From Clostridia bacterium (GTDB lineage: Bacteria; Bacillota; Clostridia; Oscillospirales; CAG-272), in the NCBI GenBank assembly GCA_900768535.1, contig CAAGDE010000001.1, positions 17,966 to 81,965 on the forward strand: a stretch of 64,000 nucleotides of DNA, written 5' to 3'. The notes below the pieces were generated by a model. The model was not told where the DNA came from. It searched no databases and saw only the letters and a list, made by a program, of their open reading frames with translations. Below are positions 56,286 through 64,000 of this stretch, in pieces. Position 1 is the stretch's first letter. Every line of letters starts with the position of its first letter. The translations under genes and the position numbers were made by a program.

Positions 56286-57351
56286 GGAGCCGCGTCTGCT
56301 CTCCCCGGAGGCGGTTGCGGCGCTCCTTGCATGGTATGAGCGGAACCGGCGCGACCTGCCGTGGCGCAGGACGGGCGACCCGTACCGCATCTGGATTTCG
56401 GAGATCATGCTCCAGCAGACCCGTGTGGAGGCGGTCAGGCGCTACTACGAACGCTTCCTGACGGCGTTTCCGGATGTGGAGACGCTTGCCGGGGCGCCGG
56501 AGGAACAGCTGTTCAAGCTGTGGGAAGGGCTCGGTTACTACAGCCGGGCAAGAAATCTGCAAAAGGCGGCGCGCGTGATTGTATCGGAGTACGGCGGGCA
56601 TTTCCCGGCGGATGCGGAGCGGCTGAAAAAGCTGCCCGGTGTGGGGGATTATACCGCAGGTGCCATCGCCTCCATCGCCTTCGGGCTTCCGGAGCCGGCG
56701 GTGGACGGAAACCTCTTGCGGGTGCTCTCCCGCGTGGACGGCTGCTTTGATGACATCACGTCCGGCGCGGTCAAAAAAAAGTGGGCGGAGCGACTGCGAT
56801 CCTCCGTTCCCGAACAGCCGAAAGACGCCGCGACCTTCACACAGGCGATGATCGAGCTGGGAGCGACGGTCTGTGTGCCGAACGGTGAGGCGAAATGCCC
56901 GGATTGCCCGTTTCTGCCGTGGTGTCGGGCGGCAAAGGAAGGACTGACGGAGGTTCTGCCCGTCAAGGGAGAGAAGAAGCCGCGCAGAATCGAGGAAAAG
57001 ACGGTCTTTCTGATCCGGGACGGCGAGCGGGTGGCACTGCACCGGCGTCCGGAACGGGGACTGCTGGCAGGGCTGTACGAGCTGCCGAATGTGCCCGGAC
57101 ACCTGGAGGAGGACCGTGTAGCCGGACGGATCCGGGACTTCGGACTGGAGCCTCTGCGCGTGCGGAGAATGGATGACGCAAAGCATATTTTCACGCACAT
57201 CGAATGGCACATGATCGCGTATGACGTGCGGATCGCGGCAGAACCGGAAGGGGAGCACCCGCAGTCCGGGCTTGTGTTTGCGGACATTGCCGACGTGCGG
57301 GCGCGGTACGCCATTCCGTCGGCATTCGCGGCATACACGAAATACATGTGA
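56275..57351 (+). CDS. mutY: Adenine DNA glycosylase
   Basis: A 358-aa base-excision enzyme that removes A opposite 8-oxoguanine. Visible are LPWRRTGDPYRIWISEIMLQQTRVE, the helix-hairpin-helix LPGVGDYTAGAIASIAF, the catalytic-Asp region PAVDGN, and the [4Fe-4S] cysteines in CVPNGEAKCPDCPFLPWC. The C-terminal NUDIX-like 8-oxoG domain follows (VFLIRDGERVALHRRPE, LLAGLYELPN). The length is normal. It is translated from inside the DUF1003 gene end, so coupling is likely. Confidence 0.95.
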   Translation: MRTEEPRLLSPEAVAALLAWYERNRRDLPWRRTGDPYRIWISEIMLQQTRVEAVRRYYERFLTAFPDVETLAGAPEEQLFKLWEGLGYYSRARNLQKAARVIVSEYGGHFPADAERLKKLPGVGDYTAGAIASIAFGLPEPAVDGNLLRVLSRVDGCFDDITSGAVKKKWAERLRSSVPEQPKDAATFTQAMIELGATVCVPNGEAKCPDCPFLPWCRAAKEGLTEVLPVKGEKKPRRIEEKTVFLIRDGERVALHRRPERGLLAGLYELPNVPGHLEEDRVAGRIRDFGLEPLRVRRMDDAKHIFTHIEWHMIAYDVRIAAEPEGEHPQSGLVFADIADVRARYAIPSAFAAYTKYM

Positions 57352-57368
57352 AAGAACGGAGAGAACAG

Positions 57369-58361
57369 ATGAAGCATATCTTTATCCTGAACCCTGCGGC
57401 GGGACGGATCAATTCCTTTGCAACCGTTGAGGAGGAGCTGAAGCAGGTTTACGCGGCAGGCGGGTTGGACTATCTGATCTATGAAACCAAAGCGCCGGGA
57501 GACGCGACCGCCTACATCCGGAACTATTGCCGCGAGCATCCCGACCCGGTCCGCTTTTACGCCTGCGGCGGGGACGGGACACTGAACGAGGTGATTAACG
57601 GTGCGGTCGGGTTCCCGCAGGCATCGGTCGGCTGCTATCCGTGCGGGTCGGGAAATGATTTCGTCAAATACTACGGCGGCAAACAGCATTTTCTGAATCT
57701 GCAGGCGCAGATCAACGCAGTGGAGCATTCCATTGACCTGATCCGGGTCGGAAACCGCTACGCCGTCAACGCGGCGCATTTCGGATTTGATTCCTGCGTG
57801 GCAAAAACGATGATGAACATCCGGCGGAAAAAGCTCATCGGCGGCAAGAACGCGTACACGACTGCCGTGTTGGTCGCACTGTTCCGCGGAATGAAGAACC
57901 GGTGCCGCGTGACCGTGGACGGAAAGCTGCTCAACCCGTCCGAAAAACTGCTCCTGTGCACCGTTGCAAACGGGCAGTACGTGGGCGGATCGTTCCGGTG
58001 CGCGCCGAGATCGGTGGACTGTGACGGGCTTTTGGAGGTCTGCCTGGTGCGTCCGGTTTCGCGGGTGCGGTTCATGCAGCTGATCAAATACTATACCGAC
58101 GGAACGCATCTGGAAAATCCGAAATTCGACGGCATCCTGGAGTATTGCCGCGGAAAGAAGATCGAGGTGGAGGCGCCGGAGGGCTTTGTCTACTCTTTTG
58201 ACGGGGAATTGGTTACGCAGAATCGCTTTACGATCGAGGTGGCGCACCGTGCCGTCCGGTTCGCGGTTCCGTGGGGCGCAAATCCCATTGTCGATCCCCG
58301 CTGGGTGACGCCGGAGTGCCGGGCGGAGGAAGAGAAGACCGAAACGCCTGCCGGGGTGTAA
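57369..58361 (+). CDS. Diacylglycerol kinase family protein (DgkB/YegS type)
   Basis: The protein is 330 aa. The start at 57369 follows CGGAGAGAACAG. FILNPAAG, FYACGGDGTLNEVINGAV and YPCGSGNDFVKYYGG are the DAGK catalytic motifs; ANGQYVGGSFRCAPRSV and SFDGE close the two-lobe fold. It phosphorylates diacylglycerol or a related lipid with ATP. In the same operon as the diacylglycerol glycosyltransferase, it uses the same lipid. YegS-like lipid kinases of other specificity are the alternative. Confidence 0.9.
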   Translation: MKHIFILNPAAGRINSFATVEEELKQVYAAGGLDYLIYETKAPGDATAYIRNYCREHPDPVRFYACGGDGTLNEVINGAVGFPQASVGCYPCGSGNDFVKYYGGKQHFLNLQAQINAVEHSIDLIRVGNRYAVNAAHFGFDSCVAKTMMNIRRKKLIGGKNAYTTAVLVALFRGMKNRCRVTVDGKLLNPSEKLLLCTVANGQYVGGSFRCAPRSVDCDGLLEVCLVRPVSRVRFMQLIKYYTDGTHLENPKFDGILEYCRGKKIEVEAPEGFVYSFDGELVTQNRFTIEVAHRAVRFAVPWGANPIVDPRWVTPECRAEEEKTETPAGV

Positions 58362-58399
58362 AATATCTGTGAAAAACAGAGAAAAATGAGAAAAAGCTA

Positions 58400-58428
58400 T
58401 TGACAAATCGGGTCGAATAGGGTATAAT
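58400..58428 (+). promoter_or_regulatory. Sigma-A promoter
   Basis: TTGACA at 58400-58405 and TATAAT at 58423-58428, exactly 17 nt apart; near-consensus, 32 nt before the ATG at 58460. Confidence 0.92.
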
Positions 58429-58459
58429 ATAATAAACTGGCAAGGGAGGTTTAACTTCT

Positions 58460-59119
58460 ATGAGCAAAATTTCGGATCTGATGCACACCGACATTGGTGG
58501 TCTGCTTGCAAAAGTCAACGCAGGAATTGAAAGACTGGCAGCCAAAACACAGATGAACACAACGGTATTTTACATCCTTGCAATCGCGCTGGCGGTGGTG
58601 CTGGGGCTTTGGGCAATGCGCCTGATCAAGCCGATCAGTGCTCTGATGCTCGGCGGCATCGGCTACCTGGCGGGGACCGAGCTGTTCGCCTTCCTGACGG
58701 AGAAGGTCGGATTTATGGCAAAATGGCCTGCCTGGGGAAAATACATCATCGGCGGTCTTTTGGCTCTGCTTCTTGCTTTTCTTGCATGGAAGAAGTGTCT
58801 GCACGCGGTTCTGGTCGCTTATGCCGTGGCGGGCTACTATCTCGCAATCAACTGTATTGTCGATAACATTTGGGTCGGCATTGCCGGAGCGTTGCTCCTG
58901 GCGCTGATTGCCGCCTGCGTGGTGCGGTTCGCGTTCATCCTGGCTTTCGGAACCGCAAGCGCATATGTGCTGGTGCTCTCGCTCGGAAAACTGCTGCCGA
59001 AGGTTGATTGGCTGCAGCTGACCGACACCAAAAATATTGCCGCAATCGTTCTGTTCGTTGTCGTTGCCGTTGTTCTCACTCTGATTCAGAGAGAGACCAC
59101 CAGAAGCTACAGCTGCTGA
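58460..59119 (+). CDS. Polytopic membrane protein of unknown function
   Basis: A 219-aa protein starting behind GGGAGGTTTAAC. A short amphipathic N-terminus (KISDLMHTDIGGLLAKV) is followed by about seven hydrophobic segments with short loops; a late amphipathic loop reads LLPKVDWLQLTDTKNI. The helix-rich layout recalls DUF4203-like proteins, but I cannot confirm it. It has a near-consensus promoter, suggesting strong expression. Confidence 0.7.
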   Translation: MSKISDLMHTDIGGLLAKVNAGIERLAAKTQMNTTVFYILAIALAVVLGLWAMRLIKPISALMLGGIGYLAGTELFAFLTEKVGFMAKWPAWGKYIIGGLLALLLAFLAWKKCLHAVLVAYAVAGYYLAINCIVDNIWVGIAGALLLALIAACVVRFAFILAFGTASAYVLVLSLGKLLPKVDWLQLTDTKNIAAIVLFVVVAVVLTLIQRETTRSYSC

Positions 59120-59130
59120 GCGACATATCC

Positions 59131-59167
59131 TTCGGGGACTTCCCAAACGCTTTGGGGAGTCCCCGAA
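59131..59167. terminator. Hairpin between convergent genes
   Basis: TTCGGGGACTTCCC pairs with GGGGAGTCCCCGAA around a 9-nt loop, between the membrane-protein gene (+) and sigG (-). It is symmetrical and lacks a T-run. Confidence 0.6.
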
Positions 59168-59181
59168 CGCGTTCTGCGGCG

Positions 59182-59955
59182 TTACATCTGCCGGCGCATC
59201 TTCTCCAGGGCGGCTTTCTCCAGTCGGGATACCTGCGCCTGGGAAATGCCGATCTCGCCGGCGATCTCCATTTGTGTCTTGTTGCGCCAAAAGCGGAGCT
59301 GAATAATGTTCCGCTCGCGGGGTGTCAGGTGCTTCATCGCATCGCGCAGGACAATGTTCTCCAGCCACACGGCATCCCCGTCGGTGGAGTCGGACAGCTG
59401 ATCCATCAGATAGAGCGCGTCCCCGCCGTCATTGTAGACCGGCTCGTAAAGAGAGATTGGTTCCACAATGGCTTCCATGGCACCGAGGACGGCTTCTTTT
59501 TTTTCGCCCAGACGTTCGGCAATTTCCGGGACGGTCGGCTCGCGCTCATTGGCGGCAATCAGCTCCTCCCGTGCCTGGAGCGCGCGGTAGGCAAGATCAC
59601 GCGTGGAGCGGCTGATGCGGATCGAATTGTTGTCGCGCAGATAGCGGCGGATCTCCCCGATGATCATGGGAACGGCGTAGGTGGAAAACTTGACGTCCAG
59701 CTCCAGGTTGAAGTTGTCAACGGCTTTGACCAGCCCGATACAGCCGACCTGAAAGAGATCGTCCATGTTTTCATGCCGGCTGGAAAAGCGCTGAACAATG
59801 GACAGCACCAGCCGCAGATTGCCGGAAATCAGCTCGTTTCGTGCGCGCTCATCACCGTCACGGACACGGAGCAGAAGCGCACGCTTTTCATCGTCGGTCA
59901 GAACCCTGAGCTGCGAGGTGTTGACCCCGCAGATTTCAACCCGGTTACGTTGCAT
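59182..59955 (-). CDS. sigG: Forespore sigma factor SigG
   Basis: A 257-aa RNA polymerase sigma factor for late forespore genes. The start MQRNRVEICGVNTSQL is the conserved SigG N-terminus and sits behind GTGAGGTTTACC; upstream codons are not conserved. Region 2 reads NLRLVLSIVQRFSS, DDLFQVGCIGLVKAVDNF and KFSTYAVPMIIGEIRRYLRDNN. Region 4 reads LTPRERNIIQLRFW and KTQMEIAGEIGISQAQVSRLEKAAL. Length equals B. subtilis SigG. In many Firmicutes sigG follows spoIIGA-sigE; here it stands alone. It shows the organism can sporulate or descends from a spore-former. Confidence 0.97.
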   Translation of the reverse strand: MQRNRVEICGVNTSQLRVLTDDEKRALLLRVRDGDERARNELISGNLRLVLSIVQRFSSRHENMDDLFQVGCIGLVKAVDNFNLELDVKFSTYAVPMIIGEIRRYLRDNNSIRISRSTRDLAYRALQAREELIAANEREPTVPEIAERLGEKKEAVLGAMEAIVEPISLYEPVYNDGGDALYLMDQLSDSTDGDAVWLENIVLRDAMKHLTPRERNIIQLRFWRNKTQMEIAGEIGISQAQVSRLEKAALEKMRRQM

Positions 59956-59983
59956 GGTAAACCTCACGAAAAGTAGGATACAG

Positions 59984-60015
59984 CAAGTATTGCCGAGCCG
60001 GGTCGGCACTTATGC
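59984..60015 (-). promoter_or_regulatory. Possible forespore-type promoter of sigG
   Basis: On the minus strand GCATA (60015-60011) and CAATACTTG (to 59984) lie 18 nt apart. This loosely fits sigma-F/sigma-G promoters (GCATA-type -35). The -10 match is weak. Confidence 0.3.
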
Positions 60016-60105
60016 AGGGAAAAACTGCCATGGCACCGGATGGAAGCCTTCGCTGCCCAACCGGTTGCAGTTTCTTTCCGCTTTACTTAAATTTTACGCT
60101 GCTTT

Positions 60106-60136
60106 TTCACAAAGATAACATAAAATGTGGTATAAT
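60106..60136 (+). promoter_or_regulatory. Probable promoter of the phosphate transporter operon
   Basis: A consensus TATAAT at 60131-60136, with TTCACA at 60106-60111 at a long 19-nt spacing. TGTGG precedes the -10. Confidence 0.5.
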
Positions 60137-60200
60137 AATAGGGGTAAGTTGCATACTGACAGCGATATTGCCCAAAATACGGTTTGAGTGAGGTTTTCGG

Positions 60201-61250
60201 ATGTCTTTGATAGAGTTTCTGCGGCAGGCGGTGCAGAATCCGACCCTGTTGGTCGCCTCGTTTCTGACGCTGGGTGTGATCCTGGTCAACGGATGGACGG
60301 ACGCGCCGAACGCGATTGCCACCTGCGTTTCCACCCGCGCCATCGGGGTGCGGAAGGCGATTGTCATGGCGGCGGTGTTCAATTTCTTCGGAGTGCTGGT
60401 GATGACCGCGCTCAACGCATCGGTTGCAATGACCGTCTACAATATGGTGGATTTCGGAAGCAATGCCCACGAGGCGCTGATTGCACTCTGCGCGGCAATG
60501 GCGGCGATTGTCATCTGGGCGACTGCCGCATGGTATTTCGGCATTCCGACCAGCGAGAGCCACGCGCTGATTGCGGGGCTGACCGGTGCGGCGGTTGCCA
60601 TTCACGGCAGCTTTGCGGGCGTGAACTGGGTGGAATGGCGGAAGGTTCTGCTGGGACTGCTGCTCTCCACGGTGATGGGCTTTTGCCTGGGATTTGCACT
60701 TTCCCGGCTGATTACGCTTCTGTTCCGGGGATGCAACCGGGCAAAGTGTGATGTGTTCTTCACCCGTTCGCAGGTCGCCGGCGGTGCGGCAATGGCGTTT
60801 ATGCACGGCGCACAGGACGGGCAGAAATTCATGGCGGTTTTCCTGCTCGGCGCGGCGCTGGCGAACGGACAGGCTGCCGTGACGGGATTCACGGTTCCGC
60901 TGTGGCTGATGGTGCTGTGCTCGGTTGTCATGGGGCTGGGAACCTCCATCGGCGGCTACCGGATCATCAAATCGGTGGGGATGGATATGGTCAAGCTCAA
61001 GCCTTACCAGGGCTTTGCGGCGGATGTGGCAGGCGCAATCAGCCTGCTGGTCTCCTCGCTGTGCGGCATTCCGGTGAGCACCACGCACACAAAAACCACC
61101 GCGATTATGGGCGTCGGCGCCTCCAAACGGCTCCGGAATGTCAACTGGAACGTGGTGCGGGACCTGGTTCTGACCTGGGTTTTCACGTTCCCCGGATGCG
61201 GGATACTCGGCTTTCTTGTGGCAAAGCTGTTTCTGGTTTTATTCGGTTAA
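60201..61250 (+). CDS. pit: Inorganic phosphate transporter, Pit family
   Basis: A 349-aa polytopic transporter for phosphate (metal-phosphate) driven by the ion gradient. The two family repeats are visible: VNGWTDAPNAIATCVSTRAI and MAFMHGAQDGQKFMAVF. FGIPTSESHALIAGLTGAAV and GIPVSTTHTKTTAIMGVG are the paired GIPxSxxH signatures. The DUF47 gene 18 nt downstream is its usual partner. The chosen start (MSLIEF) lies near GGTTTTCGG; no strong site is visible. Confidence 0.95.
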   Translation: MSLIEFLRQAVQNPTLLVASFLTLGVILVNGWTDAPNAIATCVSTRAIGVRKAIVMAAVFNFFGVLVMTALNASVAMTVYNMVDFGSNAHEALIALCAAMAAIVIWATAAWYFGIPTSESHALIAGLTGAAVAIHGSFAGVNWVEWRKVLLGLLLSTVMGFCLGFALSRLITLLFRGCNRAKCDVFFTRSQVAGGAAMAFMHGAQDGQKFMAVFLLGAALANGQAAVTGFTVPLWLMVLCSVVMGLGTSIGGYRIIKSVGMDMVKLKPYQGFAADVAGAISLLVSSLCGIPVSTTHTKTTAIMGVGASKRLRNVNWNVVRDLVLTWVFTFPGCGILGFLVAKLFLVLFG

Positions 61251-61268
61251 TAATAGGAGGATTTTGAT

Positions 61269-61889
61269 ATGGCACGGAAACGGAACGACTATTTTCAGCT
61301 CATTGAGGAGCAGCTTTCCCACAGCGTCCGCGCATCGGAACTGCTGGGGGAGATTCTCACCGGTGTCACGCCGGAGACCATCCAGTCGTATAAGGAACGG
61401 ATGCACGAGATCGAGCACCAGGGGGACGAAATCCACCACTCCATCCTGTCCAGTCTCTCTGCGGAGTTCATCACGCCCATTGACCAGGAGGACATTCTGC
61501 ACCTGGTTCAGCTGATTGACGATATCACCGATGCGCTGGACGAGGTGGTTCTGGAGCTGTATATGTTTGACATCAAACAGATTCCGGACGCCGCACCGAT
61601 GCTGGGCGGAAAGGTGGACGAATGCGTCAAAGCCCTGTACGCCGCCGGCGCGGAGCTGAAAAATTTCAAAAAGCCGGAGCTGTTGCGACAGCATCTGATC
61701 GATGTCAATACGCATGAGGGCGAGGCGGATGAAATTTACACCGAGGCAATCCATAAGCTGTTTGTCACCGAGTCGGATTTCCGGACCCTGCTTGGCGCGC
61801 GCGGCATCTACGACAGTCTGGAGGCGTGCTGCGACCTCTGCGAACACGCGGCGGACATCATCGAGCAGGTTGTCATCAAAAATACATGA
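61269..61889 (+). CDS. DUF47/PhoU-like protein, Pit accessory
   Basis: A 206-aa helical protein starting behind TAGGAGGATTTTGAT. EQLSHSVRASELLGEILTG, IEHQGDEIHHSILSSL and FITPIDQEDILHLVQLIDDITDALDEVV are the PhoU-like repeats of the DUF47 family, and CDLCEHAADIIEQVVIKN closes it. It controls the Pit transporter encoded just upstream, as usual for this pair. Confidence 0.93.
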   Translation: MARKRNDYFQLIEEQLSHSVRASELLGEILTGVTPETIQSYKERMHEIEHQGDEIHHSILSSLSAEFITPIDQEDILHLVQLIDDITDALDEVVLELYMFDIKQIPDAAPMLGGKVDECVKALYAAGAELKNFKKPELLRQHLIDVNTHEGEADEIYTEAIHKLFVTESDFRTLLGARGIYDSLEACCDLCEHAADIIEQVVIKNT

Positions 61890-61896
61890 CCATCCG

Positions 61897-61924
61897 TTGC
61901 GGGGACAGGGTACTGTCCCCGCAA
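61897..61924. repeat. Perfect palindromic hairpin after the pit-DUF47 operon
   Basis: TTGCGGGGACAG pairs perfectly with CTGTCCCCGCAA around GGTA, 8 nt past the DUF47 stop. It may terminate, but no T-run follows; the GGGGACAG core also looks like a dispersed palindromic repeat. Confidence 0.6.
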
Positions 61925-61956
61925 ATGTGTATAAAATGTAAAATGTTGGATAGCCG

Positions 61957-61985
61957 TTGACAATCACGCGATTATGTTGTATAAT
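61957..61985 (+). promoter_or_regulatory. Sigma-A promoter with a 175-nt leader
   Basis: TTGACA at 61957-61962 and TATAAT at 61980-61985, 17-nt spacer. The leader to 62167 contains a small CGGAATATTCCG palindrome at about 62079-62090; no riboswitch family is recognised. Confidence 0.85.
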
Positions 61986-62166
61986 ATTGCTATGAAAGGA
62001 GTTGGTTGAACCTTGGATACAATACCCCGATGTTGCTTTTCGGATTCTATGAACGGAAAGGACTTTTTTGCTCCGGAGCGGAATATTCCGTTTGTCATGC
62101 TGTGTTAGCGGACGCGACACGGTCATATGATGAATTACAGAACGGAACAGAAGGAGTAAAAAAACA

Positions 62167-63486
62167 ATGTCAGATATTGTAAAACAACTGTTGTTGCAGG
62201 CGGTACTGATCCTGCTCAACGCTTTTTTTGCCGCAACCGAGATTGCGGTGATTTCACTGAACGAAAAAAAGATCCAGGCACAGGCGGAAAGCGGAAACAA
62301 GCGCGCGGGGAAAATGCTGAAAATCATTCAGGAGCCCACGCAGTTTCTTTCCACCATCCAGATCGGCATCACGCTTGCCGGCTTCCTCGGCTCGGCGTTC
62401 GCGGCGGATAACTTTGCCGAACGTCTCTCCGGGGGACTGATCCGGCTGTTCGGCGCATCTTCGGAACACGCGGGAACCATCCGGACGGTGTCGGTCATTC
62501 TGATTACGCTGATCCTGTCCTATTTCACGCTGGTTCTCGGCGAGCTGGTGCCCAAGCGGATTGCCTTGCGCCACAAGGAAAAGCTGGCGGGCGCGGTCTG
62601 CGGCATCATCACGGTCCTGTCGAAAATCCTCAAGCCGATCATCTGGTTCCTGACCGTGTCAACCAACGGCGTCCTGCGCCTGTTCGGCATTGACCCGAAG
62701 GAGAAGGAGGAGGCGGTGTCCGAGGAGGACATCGTGATTATGCTGGACGCGGGCGGAGATGACGGAACCATCCGGCAGGATGATATCCGCTACATCAAAA
62801 ACGTCTTTCGCCTGGAGCATCAGGCGGCGGTGGATATCATGACGCCCCGCAGTGCCGTGATCGCCGTTTCGGCAGACAGCTCGGACGGAGAGTTGGTTGC
62901 GCTGATTGAACGAGAGGGATATTCCAGAATTCCGGTATACGAAAAGGATCTGGATTCCGTGATCGGTATCCTGCACGCAAGCGAATACCTGCTCCGCAGA
63001 GGAACGCCGGGATTTGCGCTGCGTGATATCCTCCATGAGCCGGAGTTCGTCCCCGAAACCATGCCGCTGGACGCGCTGTTCCGGAAAATGCAAAGCGAGC
63101 ACAACCACATGGCGGTGGTGGTCAATGAGTTCGGCATGACCCTTGGCATTGTGACCATGGAGGACGTGCTGGAGGAGCTGGTGGGGGAAATCTGGGATGA
63201 GCAGGATGTTGCGGTCGAGGACGACAGCATCCGCGAAGCCGGAGAGAACCGCTACCTGGTGAAGACCGGAGAATCGCTGGATGATTTCTTCCGCTTCTTC
63301 GGCTTGGAGGAAAACGGGGACTTTGAATCCTCCACTGTAAACGGGTGGCTCAGCGAGCTGTGCGGGCATATCCCGCAGGCTGGCGAAGAGCTGACCTACG
63401 GTCGGCTGAAAATCCTTGTGACCGAGGCAGACGAACAGATGACGCGGCAGATCGAGGTTCAGTCCGAACCGGAAAAACCGGAGTAA
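62167..63486 (+). CDS. CNNM/CorC-HlyC family membrane protein with CBS domains
   Basis: A 439-aa protein starting behind AGAAGGAGTAAAAAAACA. The N-terminal CNNM membrane domain has LLNAFFAATEIAVISLNEKKI, STIQIGITLAGFLGSAFA and LVLGELVPKRIALRH. The CBS pair follows (VDIMTPRSAVIAVSADSSDGE, YSRIPVYEKDLDSVIGIL, MAVVVNEFGMTLGIVTMEDVLEELVGEI). The C-terminal CorC/HlyC domain contains the EDDSI and GWLSELCGHIPQAGEEL segments. The family handles Mg2+ or other cations; the old name 'hemolysin' is misleading. Confidence 0.92.
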   Translation: MSDIVKQLLLQAVLILLNAFFAATEIAVISLNEKKIQAQAESGNKRAGKMLKIIQEPTQFLSTIQIGITLAGFLGSAFAADNFAERLSGGLIRLFGASSEHAGTIRTVSVILITLILSYFTLVLGELVPKRIALRHKEKLAGAVCGIITVLSKILKPIIWFLTVSTNGVLRLFGIDPKEKEEAVSEEDIVIMLDAGGDDGTIRQDDIRYIKNVFRLEHQAAVDIMTPRSAVIAVSADSSDGELVALIEREGYSRIPVYEKDLDSVIGILHASEYLLRRGTPGFALRDILHEPEFVPETMPLDALFRKMQSEHNHMAVVVNEFGMTLGIVTMEDVLEELVGEIWDEQDVAVEDDSIREAGENRYLVKTGESLDDFFRFFGLEENGDFESSTVNGWLSELCGHIPQAGEELTYGRLKILVTEADEQMTRQIEVQSEPEKPE

Positions 63487-63550
63487 AATCAGAAAGAACC
63501 GCCGAAACGAATGGCTTGCGGAAAAAAATCGAAAAATCATAAAAAAATAC

Positions 63551-63579
63551 TTGACATCCGGAAGAAAATCGTGTATAAT
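63551..63579 (+). promoter_or_regulatory. Sigma-A promoter of rpsU
   Basis: TTGACA at 63551-63556 and TATAAT at 63574-63579, 17-nt spacer: full consensus, fitting a ribosomal protein gene. Confidence 0.93.
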
Positions 63580-63650
63580 ATAAGAAGGTAATTCTGTGTA
63601 TCCGGTTATGGACGGGAATTATTGTTTCATCGGCGGAGGGAGGGATAAAC

Positions 63651-63827
63651 ATGGCAGAAATCAGAGTCAAGGAAGGCGAGTCTCTTGACAGCGCTCTTCG
63701 TCGCTTTAAGCGTGCAACCGCTCGTTCCGGCGTCCTCACCGAGCTTCGTAAAAGAGAGCATTACGAGAAGCCCAGCGTGAAGCGCAAGAAGAAGTCTGAA
63801 GCAGCCAGAAAGCGCAAGTACAAATAA
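63651..63827 (+). CDS. rpsU: 30S ribosomal protein S21
   Basis: A 58-aa basic protein starting behind GGAGGGAGGGATAAAC. It begins [20 protein letters not shown] and contains [18 protein letters not shown] and a Lys/Arg-rich tail, the full S21 pattern at normal length. It binds the 30S subunit near the mRNA start site. It has its own promoter and terminator and is a reliable core-genome marker. Confidence 0.98.
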   Translation: MAEIRVKEGESLDSALRRFKRATARSGVLTELRKREHYEKPSVKRKKKSEAARKRKYK

Positions 63828-63838
63828 TGTACCTGCAC

Positions 63839-63877
63839 AAAAAGCACCCATCGGAAAGTTTCCGGTGGGTGCTTTTT
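63839..63877 (+). terminator. Intrinsic terminator of rpsU
   Basis: AAAAAGCACCCA pairs with TGGGTGCTTTTT, with an inner stem, followed by GTGTTTTTTTT, 11 nt past the stop. Confidence 0.92.
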
Positions 63878-63897
63878 GTGTTTTTTTTGAAAAAGCC

Positions 63898-63926
63898 TTG
63901 ACATTTCCTTCATTCTGTGTTATCAT
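63898..63926 (+). promoter_or_regulatory. Sigma-A promoter of the last, partial gene
   Basis: TTGACA at 63898-63903 and TATCAT at 63921-63926, 17-nt spacer, 31 nt before the ATG. Confidence 0.8.
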
Positions 63927-63957
63927 GAAAACAGAAAAGAAAAACGGAGGATTCTTT

Positions 63958-64000
63958 ATGTTACGAAAAAAATCGGTTTGTTTCCTGTCTCTTCTCGTTT
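63958..64000 (+). CDS. Start of a probable secreted or lipoprotein gene (3' end outside window)
   Basis: The ATG follows CGGAGGATTCTTT. Only 14 codons are visible: MLRKKSVCFLSLLV, a basic start and hydrophobic core like a signal peptide. Nothing more can be said. Confidence 0.6.
   Translation, partial: MLRKKSVCFLSLLV

Noticed and set aside
62030..62182. 50-codon ORF in the leader of the CNNM gene, overlapping its start
   Set aside because: There is no ribosome site before its ATG and it runs into the real gene in another frame. A leader-peptide role cannot be excluded but is unsupported.

Overview
The window looks like a G+C-rich, low-GC-phylum Gram-positive: a spore-forming Clostridia member, probably of the Oscillospirales/Ruminococcaceae type found in animal guts. 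The signs are a forespore sigma factor (SigG), a diaminopimelate dehydrogenase, GGAGG-type ribosome sites, many good sigma-A promoters with 17-nt spacers, a type I dockerin protein beside a cohesin-like protein, and a heavy load of secreted and carbohydrate-active genes. No taxonomic marker here allows a species call.

Layout. 1-2.7 kb: the end of fucI and a complete araB-type ribulokinase. 2.7-3.2 kb: two abutting gene remnants. 3.3-9.7 kb (cassette A, +): a dockerin-bearing subtilase, a cohesin-like secreted protein and a 36-aa peptide. 9.8-11.1 kb: an MFS/OPA-like transporter. 11.2-20.2 kb (cassette B, -): solute-binding lipoprotein, LamG-like secreted protein, 42-aa peptide, GH31 glycosidase, a Thr/Pro stalk lipoprotein and two endonuclease/exonuclease/phosphatase (EEP) proteins, divergent from an AraC regulator. 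21.2-22.8 kb: at least three truncated gene pieces fused end to end. 22.9-24.2 kb: a lipoprotein and a small hypothetical protein. 24.3-26.1 kb: dapB-ddh. 26.1-28.3 kb: an inverted-repeat element and a two-component system. 28.4-29.1 kb: an SGNH esterase. 29.2-36.2 kb: AraC divergent from a GH106-like protein and a GH2 beta-galactosidase. 36.2-43.9 kb (-): four Gfo/Idh/MocA oxidoreductases, a clan-A (GH5-like) glycosidase and an intracellular EEP protein. 44-52.4 kb: AraC divergent from cassette C (+): EEP lipoprotein, solute-binding lipoprotein, two beta-helix-like secreted proteins, a stalk lipoprotein and a 44-aa peptide. 52.5-64 kb: core genes: tRNA-Met(CAU), a BspA-repeat lipoprotein, nitroreductase, glycolipid glycosyltransferase, DUF1003, mutY, a diacylglycerol kinase, sigG, a Pit phosphate transporter with its DUF47 partner, a CorC/CNNM protein, rpsU and the start of a secreted protein.

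How it works together. The left 52 kb reads as accessory polysaccharide-use DNA with three AraC-controlled units. The glycosidases lack signal peptides and would act on imported oligosaccharides, while the binding lipoproteins and large secreted proteins work outside the cell. No ABC permease genes are present.

The most unusual signal is that cassettes A, B and C each end one transcription segment with a tiny peptide of 36-44 aa. All three share a YxxP motif near the N-terminus followed by D-hydrophobic...S, and each gene lies directly 3' of a large secreted-protein gene. Cassettes B and C also share orphan solute-binding lipoproteins, EEP-domain proteins, stalk lipoproteins and a C-terminal domain on the secreted proteins. 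I could not run homology, structure or read-mapping tools; all family names come from motif reading.
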